Shown here piece after piece: positions 35,757 through 45,025 of a stretch of DNA of 64,000 nucleotides. Source of the stretch: Corynebacterium sp. ACRPH (GTDB taxonomy: Bacteria; Actinomycetota; Actinomycetes; Mycobacteriales; Mycobacteriaceae). The stretch spans positions 62,001-126,000 of the forward strand of contig NZ_JAKRND010000002.1 in NCBI RefSeq assembly GCF_022347285.1, in the 5' to 3' direction. Both the position numbers and the translations under genes were made by a program. The notes beneath the pieces are model-generated. The model was not told where the DNA came from. It was given only the letters and a program-made list of their open reading frames with translations, and did not search any database. Each line of letters starts with the position of its first letter. Positions within the stretch are counted from its first letter, which is position 1.

Positions 35757-36451
35757 CAGTCGGCCTGCTCCCACTCGTCGGCGGCCTGCAGCGCCTCGGC
35801 CCAGTCGGCGCGCAGCTGAGCCTCCCATGCCCGCACCTCGCGGTATTCGGGCAGGCGGTCGCGCACCTCGCTCAAGCTCGGCGCCGAATCGTCCTTGGTG
35901 GATAGTACGGCTTGTTCCTTAGTGACGCCCCAAGCTACAGCCAGTTCCGCATCAAACGGGTCGATACCATATTCCCTCTGCGGGTTGTATGCCTCGGTGA
36001 CCAGGTAGTTCACGGTCGTCTGGTCGGTGTGTGCGCGGAACCCGTGGCCCACACCCAGGGGCACGTAGACGCTGAAGTTATTCTCCGCAGACAGCTCCAC
36101 GGTGATGTGCTGGCCAAATGTCGGCGAGCCCACTCGAACATCCACCAGCACGTCCGTGATGGCACCGGAAAGGCAGCTGACGAACTTCGCCTGCCCCGGC
36201 GGCACATCCGCCAAGTGAATGCCCCGGACCACGTTGTGGGAGGAACGTGAAAGATTCCCCTGGGCCACCTCGAAGGGGTAGCCCAGCTTCTCGCCGAAAG
36301 CCTCCGCCTTGAAGCTTTCGTGGAAACTGCCGCGCTCGTCGCCATGCACCTTCGGCACATAAGCCCAGGCGCCAGGGATGGGAAGATCCACAATGCTGCC
36401 CGGTGCAGCGGTTGCCAGTAGCTCGTCGGTGCGCGGGGTGGTTTCACTCAT
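35756..36451 (-). CDS. rmlC: dTDP-4-dehydrorhamnose 3,5-epimerase
   Basis: 231 residues. The RmlC cupin has GSFHESFK, the catalytic His in [24 protein letters not shown] and the Tyr/Asp region [14 protein letters not shown]. In several corynebacteria RmlC is fused to the reductase RmlD. Here the protein stops about 35 residues after the epimerase core, and no rmlD is present in the window. ATG 36451 lies 7 nt after a TAAAGT hexamer (leaderless). It is followed directly by rmlA. Confidence 0.93.
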   Translation of the reverse strand: MSETTPRTDELLATAAPGSIVDLPIPGAWAYVPKVHGDERGSFHESFKAEAFGEKLGYPFEVAQGNLSRSSHNVVRGIHLADVPPGQAKFVSCLSGAITDVLVDVRVGSPTFGQHITVELSAENNFSVYVPLGVGHGFRAHTDQTTVNYLVTEAYNPQREYGIDPFDAELAVAWGVTKEQAVLSTKDDSAPSLSEVRDRLPEYREVRAWEAQLRADWAEALQAADEWEQAD

Positions 36452-36458
36452 GGTTTCT

Positions 36459-36464
36459 ACTTTA
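36459..36464 (-). promoter_or_regulatory. -10 element of rmlC
   Basis: TAAAGT, 7 nt before ATG 36451. It gives rmlC-rmlA a promoter separate from the iron operon upstream. Confidence 0.55.
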
Positions 36465-36506
36465 GCGGCGCAGCCGGACAGCCAACGGAAAGGTTAGGCG
36501 GCGGGC

Positions 36507-37274
36507 TTAGAAGTAGCAGGCCATGGGCCCATCGGGGCCGTCGACGACGGTCACGGGGGTGTCAAAGATGTCGGTTAGGATCTCGTCGATCATGAGCTCC
36601 TCCGGGGTGCCGAAACGCACGATCTGCCCGTCCTTGACGGCGCAGATGTTGTCCGAATATTTCGCCGCGAAGTTGATGTCGTGCAGCACCACAATGATGG
36701 TGCGGCCGAACTCCGAGGCCGCCCGGCGCAGATGCTTCATCATCTGCACCGCGTGGGCGATGTCCAGGTTGTTCAGCGGCTCGTCCAGCAGCACATAGTC
36801 GGTCTCCTGGCACAGCACCATCGCCACATAAGCGCGCTGCCGCTGCCCGCCGGAGAGCTGATCCAGGTAGCGGTTCTCCAGCTCGCGGAGGTTGAAGAAG
36901 TCGATATAGGTGGAGATGATCTCCTCGTCCTTCCGCGTCAGCCTTCCCTTCGAGTATGGGAAGCGGCCGAACCCCACCAGCTGGCGAACCGTCAGGCGGG
37001 TGACGAAGTGGTTCTCTTGCCGCAGGATCGACAGCACCTTCGCCAGGTCCTTGGATTTTGTGGTGCTCACGTCAAAGCCGGCGACCTCGATGGTGCCTTC
37101 ATCCAGATCCAGCAGCCTGCCCATCATGGTGAGCAGAGTGGACTTGCCCGCGCCGTTGGGGCCGACCAGGGAGGTCACTCCCCCGGCGGGGATTTCCAGG
37201 TTCGCCGGACCGATGCTGGCTCCGGAGCCGGAGGCGTCACTATATTTCTTAGTGACTTCGGACAGCTTGATCAC
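36507..37274 (-). CDS. ferric-siderophore ABC transporter ATPase
   Basis: 255 residues. Walker A GPNGAGKS (38-45), LSGGQRQRAYVAM signature, Walker B DYVLLDEPLNNLD and switch His in VVLHDINFA. It is of the FepC/FecE type. The ATG overlaps the permease stop by 4 nt, and it is the last gene of the four-gene iron operon. It energises import through the two permeases upstream. Confidence 0.94.
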   Translation of the reverse strand: MIKLSEVTKKYSDASGSGASIGPANLEIPAGGVTSLVGPNGAGKSTLLTMMGRLLDLDEGTIEVAGFDVSTTKSKDLAKVLSILRQENHFVTRLTVRQLVGFGRFPYSKGRLTRKDEEIISTYIDFFNLRELENRYLDQLSGGQRQRAYVAMVLCQETDYVLLDEPLNNLDIAHAVQMMKHLRRAASEFGRTIIVVLHDINFAAKYSDNICAVKDGQIVRFGTPEELMIDEILTDIFDTPVTVVDGPDGPMACYF

Positions 37275-38329
37275 AGTCGCCCCTTTCTGAGAATGACGTA
37301 GAGGAACACCGTACCGCCTACCAGCTCAATGATGATCGAGACTACGCCCTGCGCGTAGAAGATGTGATTCATCACGAAGTACGCGCCCGCCAGCACGCAG
37401 AAGGCCGTGGCAATGGCCATCGGGAAGACATAGCGGTGATCGGAGGTGCCCGCGAACTGATAGGCCAGCGTGGCCACCAAGAATCCCAGGAAGGCCATCG
37501 GGCCGACCAGCGCGGTGGAGACGGCCATGAGGACCGCGACCAGGATGAGCACCACGATCGCCTTGCCCCGGTGATTAATGCCCAGGTTCGTCGTCGCATC
37601 CGGCCCCAAGGCCAACACGTTGAGAGTACGGGACATCAACAGCAGCGCGCCCGCGGCCACGGCAACCAGCGCGATAGAGATCGGAAAGTACTCTGGCTCC
37701 GCGTTATTCACCGACCCGAACAGGCGGGCGGTCAGCAGGTCGAAATCGCTGGGCGTCAATAGGCGCTGCATAAAGGTAGACACCGACCCCAAACCTGCCC
37801 CGATAACAATGCCGACCAGCAACATCGCGTGCATATTCGCGTTCTTGCCGGTGAGCAGCCAGGAATACAGCAGCAGCGCGAAGCCCACCATGAGCACCAG
37901 CTGGATGATGTAGGTGGTCATGGTGCGGGCCTCCACCAGACCGCTGCCACCCAGAAAGAACACGGTGGAGGTGTGGATGGCCACGTACAGCGACTCGAAC
38001 CCCATGATCGACGGGGTGATGATGCGGTTATTCGTCACCGTCTGGAACGCCACCGTGGCCACGGCCTGGGCAACCGCGACGATAGCGATGGCGATCACCG
38101 CGTTCATGCGGCGCTCCGCCAGCAGCCAGAAACCGCGCGTGCCGAAGGGCATCGGGTTGCCATAGGCCAGCAGCCCCACCGCGGAAGCCGCACCCAGGAC
38201 GACGATGATGCCCAGGACCAGCCAGTACTTCGCCGCCATCGACTGCGTGGGGAACGCGCCTGAGGAGCGGCCGGGCGTGCCCGAGAGCAAACGCTGCGGC
38301 ACCAGCCGCTCGAGGGTTTGGTTCGTCAT
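37271..38329 (-). CDS. ferric-siderophore ABC permease (FecCD family), second copy
   Basis: 352 residues, about nine or ten hydrophobic segments. Family motifs include FQTVTNNRIITPSIMGFESLY and LNVLALGPDATTNLGIN, and the coupling-region GPMAFLGFLVATLAYQFAG. It pairs with the neighbouring permease as a heterodimer. It overlaps both neighbours (ATGA with the ATPase; one base with the upstream permease), indicating tight coupling. Confidence 0.93.
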   Translation of the reverse strand: MTNQTLERLVPQRLLSGTPGRSSGAFPTQSMAAKYWLVLGIIVVLGAASAVGLLAYGNPMPFGTRGFWLLAERRMNAVIAIAIVAVAQAVATVAFQTVTNNRIITPSIMGFESLYVAIHTSTVFFLGGSGLVEARTMTTYIIQLVLMVGFALLLYSWLLTGKNANMHAMLLVGIVIGAGLGSVSTFMQRLLTPSDFDLLTARLFGSVNNAEPEYFPISIALVAVAAGALLLMSRTLNVLALGPDATTNLGINHRGKAIVVLILVAVLMAVSTALVGPMAFLGFLVATLAYQFAGTSDHRYVFPMAIATAFCVLAGAYFVMNHIFYAQGVVSIIIELVGGTVFLYVILRKGRL

Positions 38330-39330
38330 TAGCGGTTCCTCACAATCAGCACAACAAAGACCACAGCGCCGACGATGCCCAGCACCACGGAAACGGGGAT
38401 CTCGAAAGGCGAGATCAGTGTGCGGGCCAGTAGGTCACAGGCGGCGACGGTGGCGATGCCCACCAGGCACACCCACGGCAGGTTACTGCGCAGGTCGTCA
38501 CCGCGGATCATCGAGACGATGTTCGGCACGATCAGCCCCAGGAAGGGCAGGTTACCGACCACGACTGTCACCACGCCCACGGCAATGGCGACCATCACGG
38601 TACCCACCAGCACGATTCGCCGATAGTTCATGCCCACGCTCGTTGCGAAGTCCTCGCCCAGGCCAGCCAGGGTTAGCCGGTCAGCCAGCAGGAACACGCC
38701 CACCACGACCAGCAGCACCACCCACAGCACTTCGTATTGGCCCTTATAGACGGAGGTGAAGCTACCGGCAAACCACACACCCAGCTGCTGCAGCATGTCG
38801 GTCTGCAGGGCGACGAAGGTGGAGACCGCGGAGACAACCGCACCCAACATGATGCCCACAATCGGCACGATCAGCGAGGAGCGCAGCGATACCCGCTGTA
38901 GGAAGAAGAAAAACACCATCGCACCGACGAAAGAAAACACGACGGCGCCGATCATCCGCCCCATCACAGTCGCCCCGGGGAAGACGACCATCACGAAGAG
39001 CAGCCCCAGGCCCGCCCACTCGGTGGTGCCGGTGGTGGTCGGTGAGACGAAGCGGTTCTGCGTGAGCATCTGCATCACCAGCCCGCACATAGCCATCGCC
39101 GCGCCCGCCAACACCAATGCGATGGTGCGCGGGACGCGGGTGATGGAGAACATGTCGATGCCATCTTGCGCGTTGAAAACGTCGTATTCGCCGATCAACA
39201 GGCTGGCGACGAGAAGCGCCCCCACAATCGCTGCGGCGACGAGGAACTTCCAGTCGAAGAGCTTTCCCCGGGTACGCGCAACCCGAGGTTCGTTGCGAAC
39301 CTCGGGTGACGTAGTGCTCTGAGCAGTCAT
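38329..39330 (-). CDS. ferric-siderophore ABC permease (FecCD family), first copy
   Basis: 333 residues, about nine membrane segments. GLVMQMLTQNRFVSPTTTGTTEWAG-type region and GNLPFLGLIVPNIVSMIRG are the FecCD/BtuC signatures. It lies 90 bp downstream of the binding-protein gene and forms the channel with the second permease. Confidence 0.93.
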   Translation of the reverse strand: MTAQSTTSPEVRNEPRVARTRGKLFDWKFLVAAAIVGALLVASLLIGEYDVFNAQDGIDMFSITRVPRTIALVLAGAAMAMCGLVMQMLTQNRFVSPTTTGTTEWAGLGLLFVMVVFPGATVMGRMIGAVVFSFVGAMVFFFFLQRVSLRSSLIVPIVGIMLGAVVSAVSTFVALQTDMLQQLGVWFAGSFTSVYKGQYEVLWVVLLVVVGVFLLADRLTLAGLGEDFATSVGMNYRRIVLVGTVMVAIAVGVVTVVVGNLPFLGLIVPNIVSMIRGDDLRSNLPWVCLVGIATVAACDLLARTLISPFEIPVSVVLGIVGAVVFVVLIVRNR

Positions 39331-39420
39331 TCCAGCTGGTCAATTCACTTTCTATGGTGGTGCGCGCTGCCGCACGGCGGCAATGCGTGTTGCTGCACGG
39401 AGGTGTGCGGCGTTAGCGCC

Positions 39421-40413
39421 TTACTTCCCTTCGAAGGCGTCTGCCATGGAGTTCAGGATCTCGGTGTAGGTCGTGATCGACTCATTGACGTAGGTATCCT
39501 GAGGTGCCACGATCACGTGATCCTCCTTCAGCGCCGGCACGCCCTTCAGAGCATCGGAGCGCTTGATCACGTCTGCTGCCGGGGAGTAATCCGGCTTGTC
39601 CGCGTTGATGGCACCGTCGCGGTCCATCACCAGCATCCAGTCTGGCTTCGCATCTGCGATGGCCTCGACGGAGATGTCATCGCCCTCGTGGTTGCTGGAG
39701 GCGTTGTCGACCTTCAGCGCCGGTTCCATGCCCAGCCAGTCGAACACGGGACCCCATACGCGACCGACGTGCGGCGCAACGTAGCCAATTTCGCCGCCGG
39801 AGACGTTGACGGCCATGACCTTCTTGTCGCCGTCCAGCTTGTCATAGGCCTCCTTCGCGCGGTCCTTCGCGTTGTTGAAGTCCTCCACCATCTTGTCGGC
39901 TTCGTCCTTCTTGTCGAAGATTTCGCCCAGGGTGGTGATCTGGCGGATCAGTTCCTCGTCCATCGGCTTATCTTCGCGGGGCTCCAGCTCCACGACGGCT
40001 GCATCCGGGACCAGTTCCTTGATCTCCTCGTCGCGGTCCTTGAACCGCTGGCCGCTGATCACCAGGTCCGGCTGGGCTGCCACCAGAGCCTCGAAGTCGG
40101 GCTCCTTGTGGTTTCCGAGGTCCTTGATTTCCTCGTTTTCCTTGTAATCGGTGACGCTCGCCGGGACCAGCTTCTTCGGCGCTGCGGAAAGTTCCACTCC
40201 CCACTCATTGAGGATCTCGAAGCTGCGGTTATCCAGTGCGACCACGGACTTCGGGTTCTTCGGCACCTGCAGTTCGCCGTCGTTATCCTCGATCGTGATC
40301 GTGCTTTCGCTGGACTGGTTGCTCGAGGCACCCTCGTCAGCGGAGCCACAGGCGGCCAGGGACATTCCCGCTGCCAAGAGTGCGGCCAGCAGCTTGATGC
40401 GATTCTTTGCCAT
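39421..40413 (-). CDS. siderophore-binding lipoprotein
   Basis: 330 residues. A lipoprotein signal with lipobox LAAC gives Cys22. The Peripla_BP_2 fold has KSVVALDNRSFEILNEWGVE, PDLVISGQRF and DWMLVMDRDGAINAD. It delivers Fe-siderophore to the permease pair. It is the first gene of the operon, with a DtxR-like box 33-51 nt before its start codon. The ligand cannot be told from sequence. Confidence 0.93.
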   Translation of the reverse strand: MAKNRIKLLAALLAAGMSLAACGSADEGASSNQSSESTITIEDNDGELQVPKNPKSVVALDNRSFEILNEWGVELSAAPKKLVPASVTDYKENEEIKDLGNHKEPDFEALVAAQPDLVISGQRFKDRDEEIKELVPDAAVVELEPREDKPMDEELIRQITTLGEIFDKKDEADKMVEDFNNAKDRAKEAYDKLDGDKKVMAVNVSGGEIGYVAPHVGRVWGPVFDWLGMEPALKVDNASSNHEGDDISVEAIADAKPDWMLVMDRDGAINADKPDYSPAADVIKRSDALKGVPALKEDHVIVAPQDTYVNESITTYTEILNSMADAFEGK

Positions 40414-40445
40414 TTTTCCCTTACAAAATTCAAACTAACTGAACA

Positions 40446-40464
40446 TACGGTTAGCCGAACCTTA
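40446..40464 (-). promoter_or_regulatory. DtxR-like iron box upstream of the siderophore operon
   Basis: Minus strand TAAGGTTCGGCTAACCGTA matches the 19-bp DtxR consensus TTAGGTTAGCCTAACCTAA at 14 positions. A weaker second copy (12 of 19) begins about 30 bp upstream, around 40474-40494. Repression by iron-loaded DtxR is expected. Confidence 0.75.
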
Positions 40465-40527
40465 CATAGGGTCCACTAAGTTAGTCAAGCCTTGCTTAAA
40501 AGGGTGGGCACCCCCGCGCGGGTGACG

Positions 40528-41649
40528 CTACACGGGATCGATCTCTTGTTCGGTGGCACTGTATTTCTTTTCGGACGCCGCCCTAGACTCAACCCACCAC
40601 TTCTCATTGCGGCGGTACCATTCCACCGTCTCGGCAAGCCCGGAAGCGAAGTCTGTGAAGCGCGGCCGCCACCCTAGTTCGGCCATGCTGCTGGGATCAA
40701 TCGCATAGCGGCGATCATGGCCGGGGCGGTCGGTGACGTGCACAAAGTCATCCGCCGGACGGCCGAAGAGCCCCAGCAGATCGCGCACGACCTGTAGGTT
40801 GGAGCGCTCCCCCTCCGCGCCGATGAGGTAGGTCTCCCCCAGCTTGCCGGAATCCAGGATCGTCCAAACCGCATCGTTGTGGTCATCCACGTGAATCCAG
40901 TCGCGGACGTTCTCCCCCGTGCCGTATAGGCGGGGACGGTGCCCCTCAATCAGGCCGGTAATCTGCCGGGGGATGAACTTCTCCGGGTGCTGGCGCGGGC
41001 CGTAGTTGTTCGAGCAGTTGGAGATAGTGGCCTTCAACCCCCGCGAACGCACAAATGCGCGGACGAAGTGATCCGCCGCCGCCTTGGATGCAGAGTAGGG
41101 CGAAGAGGGGTTGTACGGGGTATCCACCGTGAAGCGGTTCGGATCGTCCAGGGCGAGGTCACCGAAGACCTCATCGGTGGATATGTGGTGCAGGCGCACC
41201 CCGAGGTCAGCGGCCGCCTGGGCGACGTTCAGGGTGCCCTCCACGTTGCTGCGGGCGAAGATCGCGGGCGTGGCCAGAGAGTTATCGTTGTGGCTTTCCG
41301 CCGCGAAGTGCACGATCGCCACCCGGTCGGCGGCAGACTGCTGGGACTCGGCAGCACCTTTGTTCCCCGCATCCTCTACGGCTTCGGTAAGCGTAATCGC
41401 TCGCTCGAGAGCCTCCCGGAACGCCGAGGCATCCGCCACGTCGCCTTCGATGAACTCCACCCGTCCCGGATAGGCAACCTCCAGCGGGGTGCCGCCGTCA
41501 GTGCGCAAATTCAGTGGGTTCGCGGCGTACGTGAGGGCGTCAAAAATAAGAACCTTGACGTCCGGCCGGGTCTCCAGCGTGCGATGAACGAAGTTCGCGC
41601 CGATAAAGCCAGCCCCGCCGGTGACAAGGACGGTGGAAAAACTGCTCAC
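40528..41649 (-). CDS. rmlB: dTDP-glucose 4,6-dehydratase
   Basis: 373 residues. The short-chain dehydrogenase fold has GGAGFIG at 11-17, STDEVFGDL, and YSASK catalytic Tyr-Lys, with NNYGPRQHPEK following. It makes dTDP-4-keto-6-deoxyglucose. About 25 extra residues (AVEDAGNKGAAESQQSAADR) in the Rossmann lobe and an extended C-terminus make it longer than the usual 330-360. It is separated from rmlC and rmlA by the iron-uptake operon, and follows the cupin gene after one base. Confidence 0.95.
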   Translation of the reverse strand: MSSFSTVLVTGGAGFIGANFVHRTLETRPDVKVLIFDALTYAANPLNLRTDGGTPLEVAYPGRVEFIEGDVADASAFREALERAITLTEAVEDAGNKGAAESQQSAADRVAIVHFAAESHNDNSLATPAIFARSNVEGTLNVAQAAADLGVRLHHISTDEVFGDLALDDPNRFTVDTPYNPSSPYSASKAAADHFVRAFVRSRGLKATISNCSNNYGPRQHPEKFIPRQITGLIEGHRPRLYGTGENVRDWIHVDDHNDAVWTILDSGKLGETYLIGAEGERSNLQVVRDLLGLFGRPADDFVHVTDRPGHDRRYAIDPSSMAELGWRPRFTDFASGLAETVEWYRRNEKWWVESRAASEKKYSATEQEIDPV

Positions 41650-41650
41650 A

Positions 41651-42022
41651 TTACTCCCCTGTTAGCAGGATCAGCGTAGCTATTGCCGGAGCATCGCCGA
41701 GGCTACGCAGAGCGTGTAGCTGGTGGGCAGGTACATGGATTGCGGTACCTGGGGTTAGCTCCACGACCTCAGGCGTACCTTCAGCTTCAGCACCGGGCCA
41801 GACAGTGAATTCGATGCGCCCCTGCTGCCCCATCACCAGAATCGGCTTCGGCGCCTTGTGATCTGCAAACACATCTCCCGACTGGAAGGCGAGGCGCACC
41901 ACGCGGGCACCATCGACATTGGCTTCAACCTTGACCTGTGGAACAGCACGACCACCTTCGACGTCCTTCGGGGCAGTGAGGTCCGAAATGAAGGTGTGCT
42001 GAGCGGCATTGTGCTCGGTCAC
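41651..42022 (-). CDS. small cupin protein
   Basis: 123 residues, single cupin barrel. The first motif is degenerate (FQSGDVFADHKAPKPILVMGQQGRIEF), and the second is present (LTPGTAIHVPAHQLHALRSL). Metal-binding His are H57 and probably H97/H100-102. The GTG start at 42022 has GGAAGGA 9 nt upstream. It ends one base before rmlB, so it is probably co-transcribed. A sugar-nucleotide epimerase or dioxygenase role is possible, but nothing specific can be shown. Confidence 0.8.
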   Translation of the reverse strand: MTEHNAAQHTFISDLTAPKDVEGGRAVPQVKVEANVDGARVVRLAFQSGDVFADHKAPKPILVMGQQGRIEFTVWPGAEAEGTPEVVELTPGTAIHVPAHQLHALRSLGDAPAIATLILLTGE

Positions 42023-42070
42023 GGGAAGATCCTTCCTCAGTTAGGGCAAGACAAAGAATCTAACGCCAGG

Positions 42071-43183
42071 CTAGTTCAGGCCGGCGTAGGAGTGCAGGCC
42101 AGAAACCACCATGTTGATGAAGAAGAGGTTGAAGACCATCGTGGCGAAGGCGAAGACGTTGATCCACGCGGACTTCGGGCCACGCCAGCCCGGGGTGGCG
42201 CGGGCGTGCAGGTAGGCGGCGTAAAGGATCCAGGTGATGAAGGAGACGGTCTCCTTCGGATCCCAACCCCAGAAGCGACCCCAAGCGGCATCCGCCCAGA
42301 TGGCGCCGAAGATGATGCCCAGGCCGAAGATCGGTAGTGCCCAGACGGCGGTGCGGTAGGCCAGCGCATCCAGCTTGGTGGCGTCCGGCAGCGGAGCGGC
42401 GAGGCTGCCCAGCGGGCCCTTCTCCTTACCCTTGGGGTACTTGTGGCGCAGCAGGTACATCAGGGAAGCCATGCCGGAGATCAAGCCAATGCCGGCACCA
42501 ATAGAGACCACGGATACGTGGATGACGAACCAGTAAGACTGCAGCGCCGGCACAACCGGGGCGGTCTCCGCGTATAGCTTAGTTCCCGCGTAGAACAGCA
42601 GGCCAACGACCGGGGTCAGGATCCACGGCCACATGACGCGCATCGCCTTGCGGCGGATCATGAGCGCGGCGACGACCATGGCGAACAGGGTGACCACGCC
42701 GACGTATTCGAAGAGGTTGCCCCACGGGAAACGGTTGGCGGCCAGGCCACGCAGGATCACGAACACCGCGTGGATTGCGATGGCCAGCCAGACCAGGGAC
42801 TGGGTGATGCCACCGAGCTTGTTGGCGCGATCCAGGGTCTTGGAGATACTCTCGGAACGCAGACGCTCCGGCAGCTGCGCCTCGAAGGAGGCGAAGTCGG
42901 GCTCAACGTCGTCGCCCGTGACCTCACCGGCATCGGCGACATCCGAGTCGGCCGCATCGCCCGCAGCGCCTGCGCCGACGGTCACCTTGGCGGTGGAGTT
43001 AGCGCGTGCGGAGTGCTCCGCCTGCAGCTTCTCCAGCTCCTCGGCGCGCTGACGGCGGCGGTCCGCCCCTACGCGGACCATCCCGTAGAACACCAGGGAG
43101 ATGGCAAGCGCCAGCAGGTACAGGGACTCTGCGGAGCGGAAGGCCAAGTCGGAGAATTCGGATAGCTGCGGATCGATCTGCAT
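42071..43183 (-). CDS. ccsB: cytochrome c biogenesis protein CcsB/ResC
   Basis: 370 residues. It is a heme-handling membrane protein with about eight membrane segments and the tryptophan-rich WWD region (FWGWDPKETVSFITWI) near 310. Conserved His lie in the HVSVVS and HARATPGW regions. An acidic hydrophilic insert (about 55-100) follows the first membrane segment. With ResB it delivers haem to apocytochrome c outside the membrane. RBS AGAAGGAT precedes ATG 43183; the resB stop is 91 bp upstream. Confidence 0.95.
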   Translation of the reverse strand: MQIDPQLSEFSDLAFRSAESLYLLALAISLVFYGMVRVGADRRRQRAEELEKLQAEHSARANSTAKVTVGAGAAGDAADSDVADAGEVTGDDVEPDFASFEAQLPERLRSESISKTLDRANKLGGITQSLVWLAIAIHAVFVILRGLAANRFPWGNLFEYVGVVTLFAMVVAALMIRRKAMRVMWPWILTPVVGLLFYAGTKLYAETAPVVPALQSYWFVIHVSVVSIGAGIGLISGMASLMYLLRHKYPKGKEKGPLGSLAAPLPDATKLDALAYRTAVWALPIFGLGIIFGAIWADAAWGRFWGWDPKETVSFITWILYAAYLHARATPGWRGPKSAWINVFAFATMVFNLFFINMVVSGLHSYAGLN

Positions 43184-43274
43184 CGAAAATCCTTCTAAAG
43201 AAAGTCTTAAATCGCTACAAAATATCAGCTTAGCGCCTGTTCACGCGCTTCCACAATCACCCGTTCGGGGTAAA

Positions 43275-44933
43275 TCAACCCCGCGGCGCCAGGTGATCAT
43301 CGATGTGGTCCTCCCAGTCGTCGGAATCCACGTCATAGGCTTCGTCCAGAGCCTCTTCCTCCAGCCCCAGCACGCGTTCGGCACGGCGGTTGAATTCGCG
43401 GCCCCAGCCGGCGGAGTCAGTACGGGACAGCCCGGCGATCTGGATCCGCGTGCCCTCGCCCTCCGGAGTAATGCGCACCCAGAAGCGGCGGCGCTTCACT
43501 GCCAGGGAAGCAACGAGCGAAGCCAGCATCAGCACGGCAAACACCAGCACCCAGGTAGTCGTCGGATCCTTGGAGATCTGCAGGTTCACAAACTCCTTGG
43601 CACCGTCGAAGGTGATTTCCGTGCCATCGTCCAGGGTGACGGATTCGCCCTTCTCCAGGTTCACTCGATCCAGCATCTGCATCTGGCCGGAGTGCATGGC
43701 CTCCGAATCCAACGCGAAGATGTTTTGGCTGCGGCCGCCATCCAGGCCAGTATCACCACGGTAAATGTCAACAGCCACCGCGGGATCGCGCATTGCCGGG
43801 AAGTTGGAGGAAAGGATCTTGCCGTTCGGCCCGGTCCACTCCGCCGATGGTGCGAACAGCCCCTGCAAGGAGATCTGGTTCTTGCGACGCTCCTGCAGAT
43901 CCGGGTACATGCCCGCGGGCGGATCCCAGCGCACCGCGCCGGAGGACAGGAAGTACGTCATATCGTCCGGGCGGAACTGCACTGTCTCGGTACGCTTCTC
44001 CCCATTCGGCCACTCAATCGTGAACGTCGGAGCATAGCCGTGGCCCTGCAGGTACACACGGTTGCCCTCGATACGCAGCGGGTGATTCACCTTCAGCGTT
44101 TTATGCTGCCACTGATCCGTCGGCTTGAAGGCATCCTCCTTACCCGCGTAGTCGATGTTGGACTCGAAGCTCACCGCCTGGCCGTTCTGCAGGTAGTCGG
44201 CCTTGAAGTCCTTGACGTTCACGCAGAAGGGGGTCAGCCCCGTGCCGTCGAACACCGGGCCGTTGCGGAAGGAATCGAAGTTGGAGACCGCGGAGTTGCA
44301 GAACTGCGACTGCTCGGTATCCGTCCCTGCCACCACGATGACCTGGCCCTCGTAGTAGAGCATCTTGCCCGTCGCCACCGCGATGAGAATGCCCACAAGA
44401 GACAGGTGGAAGATCAGGTTCGCAGCCTCGCGCAGGTAGCCCTTCTCCGCGGACATGGACCATGCCCCGGCGCGGTCGTCATCCTTATCGACCTCGTTGA
44501 CGTTCCAGCCCTTAAACTCCTCGCGCAGGGATTTCTGCACGTCCTCCACCGATTCATCGACGGTTCCGGAGTAGTGGTAGGGCATGCGGTCCAGGCGCTT
44601 CGGCGCTGGCGGCGGGGAGGAACGCAGGGCTTTGTAGTGGTCGATACTGCGCGGCAGGATGCAGCCGACCAGGGAGATAAACAGCAGTACGTAGATCGCC
44701 ACAAACCAGGTGGACCCAAAGACGTCGAAAAGCTGCAGCTTGTCGAAAACCTCGGCGGTCTTCCCGTTGGCGTCAATATACTCGGCAACCTTGCCCTCAT
44801 TGAGCGACCGCTGTGGTAGCAGCGCGCCCGGGATCGCAGCCAGCGCCAGCAGGAAAAGCAGCACCAGGGCAGTCTTCATCTTCGTGAGCCACTGCCAGCC
44901 CTTCTTCGGCCAACTCAGGATCTTCTTCAGCAT
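43275..44933 (-). CDS. resB: cytochrome c biogenesis protein ResB (Ccs1)
   Basis: 552 residues. Three N-terminal membrane segments (KTALVLLFLLALAAIPG, TWFVAIYVLLFISLVG, LIFHLSLVGILIAVATG) are followed by a large extracytoplasmic domain and a fourth segment at about 460-482, then an acidic C-terminal tail. It forms the haem lyase with CcsB. It is downstream of ccdA on the same strand, with a gap of 92 bp. Confidence 0.94.
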   Translation of the reverse strand: MLKKILSWPKKGWQWLTKMKTALVLLFLLALAAIPGALLPQRSLNEGKVAEYIDANGKTAEVFDKLQLFDVFGSTWFVAIYVLLFISLVGCILPRSIDHYKALRSSPPPAPKRLDRMPYHYSGTVDESVEDVQKSLREEFKGWNVNEVDKDDDRAGAWSMSAEKGYLREAANLIFHLSLVGILIAVATGKMLYYEGQVIVVAGTDTEQSQFCNSAVSNFDSFRNGPVFDGTGLTPFCVNVKDFKADYLQNGQAVSFESNIDYAGKEDAFKPTDQWQHKTLKVNHPLRIEGNRVYLQGHGYAPTFTIEWPNGEKRTETVQFRPDDMTYFLSSGAVRWDPPAGMYPDLQERRKNQISLQGLFAPSAEWTGPNGKILSSNFPAMRDPAVAVDIYRGDTGLDGGRSQNIFALDSEAMHSGQMQMLDRVNLEKGESVTLDDGTEITFDGAKEFVNLQISKDPTTTWVLVFAVLMLASLVASLAVKRRRFWVRITPEGEGTRIQIAGLSRTDSAGWGREFNRRAERVLGLEEEALDEAYDVDSDDWEDHIDDHLAPRG

Positions 44934-45025
44934 GGTTGCTCTTTCGTACTTTCGCTCTCTCGTTATTATTGACGCCCACTTCTCAGCCGCGACCTTTTCC
45001 CTTAAGCCGACGGCAGCGAATCGGC

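Noticed and set aside
43101..44819. 572-codon plus-strand frame opposite resB
   Set aside because: Shadow of the resB gene. Its composition is His/Val/Arg-rich without domains, and resB is well supported.
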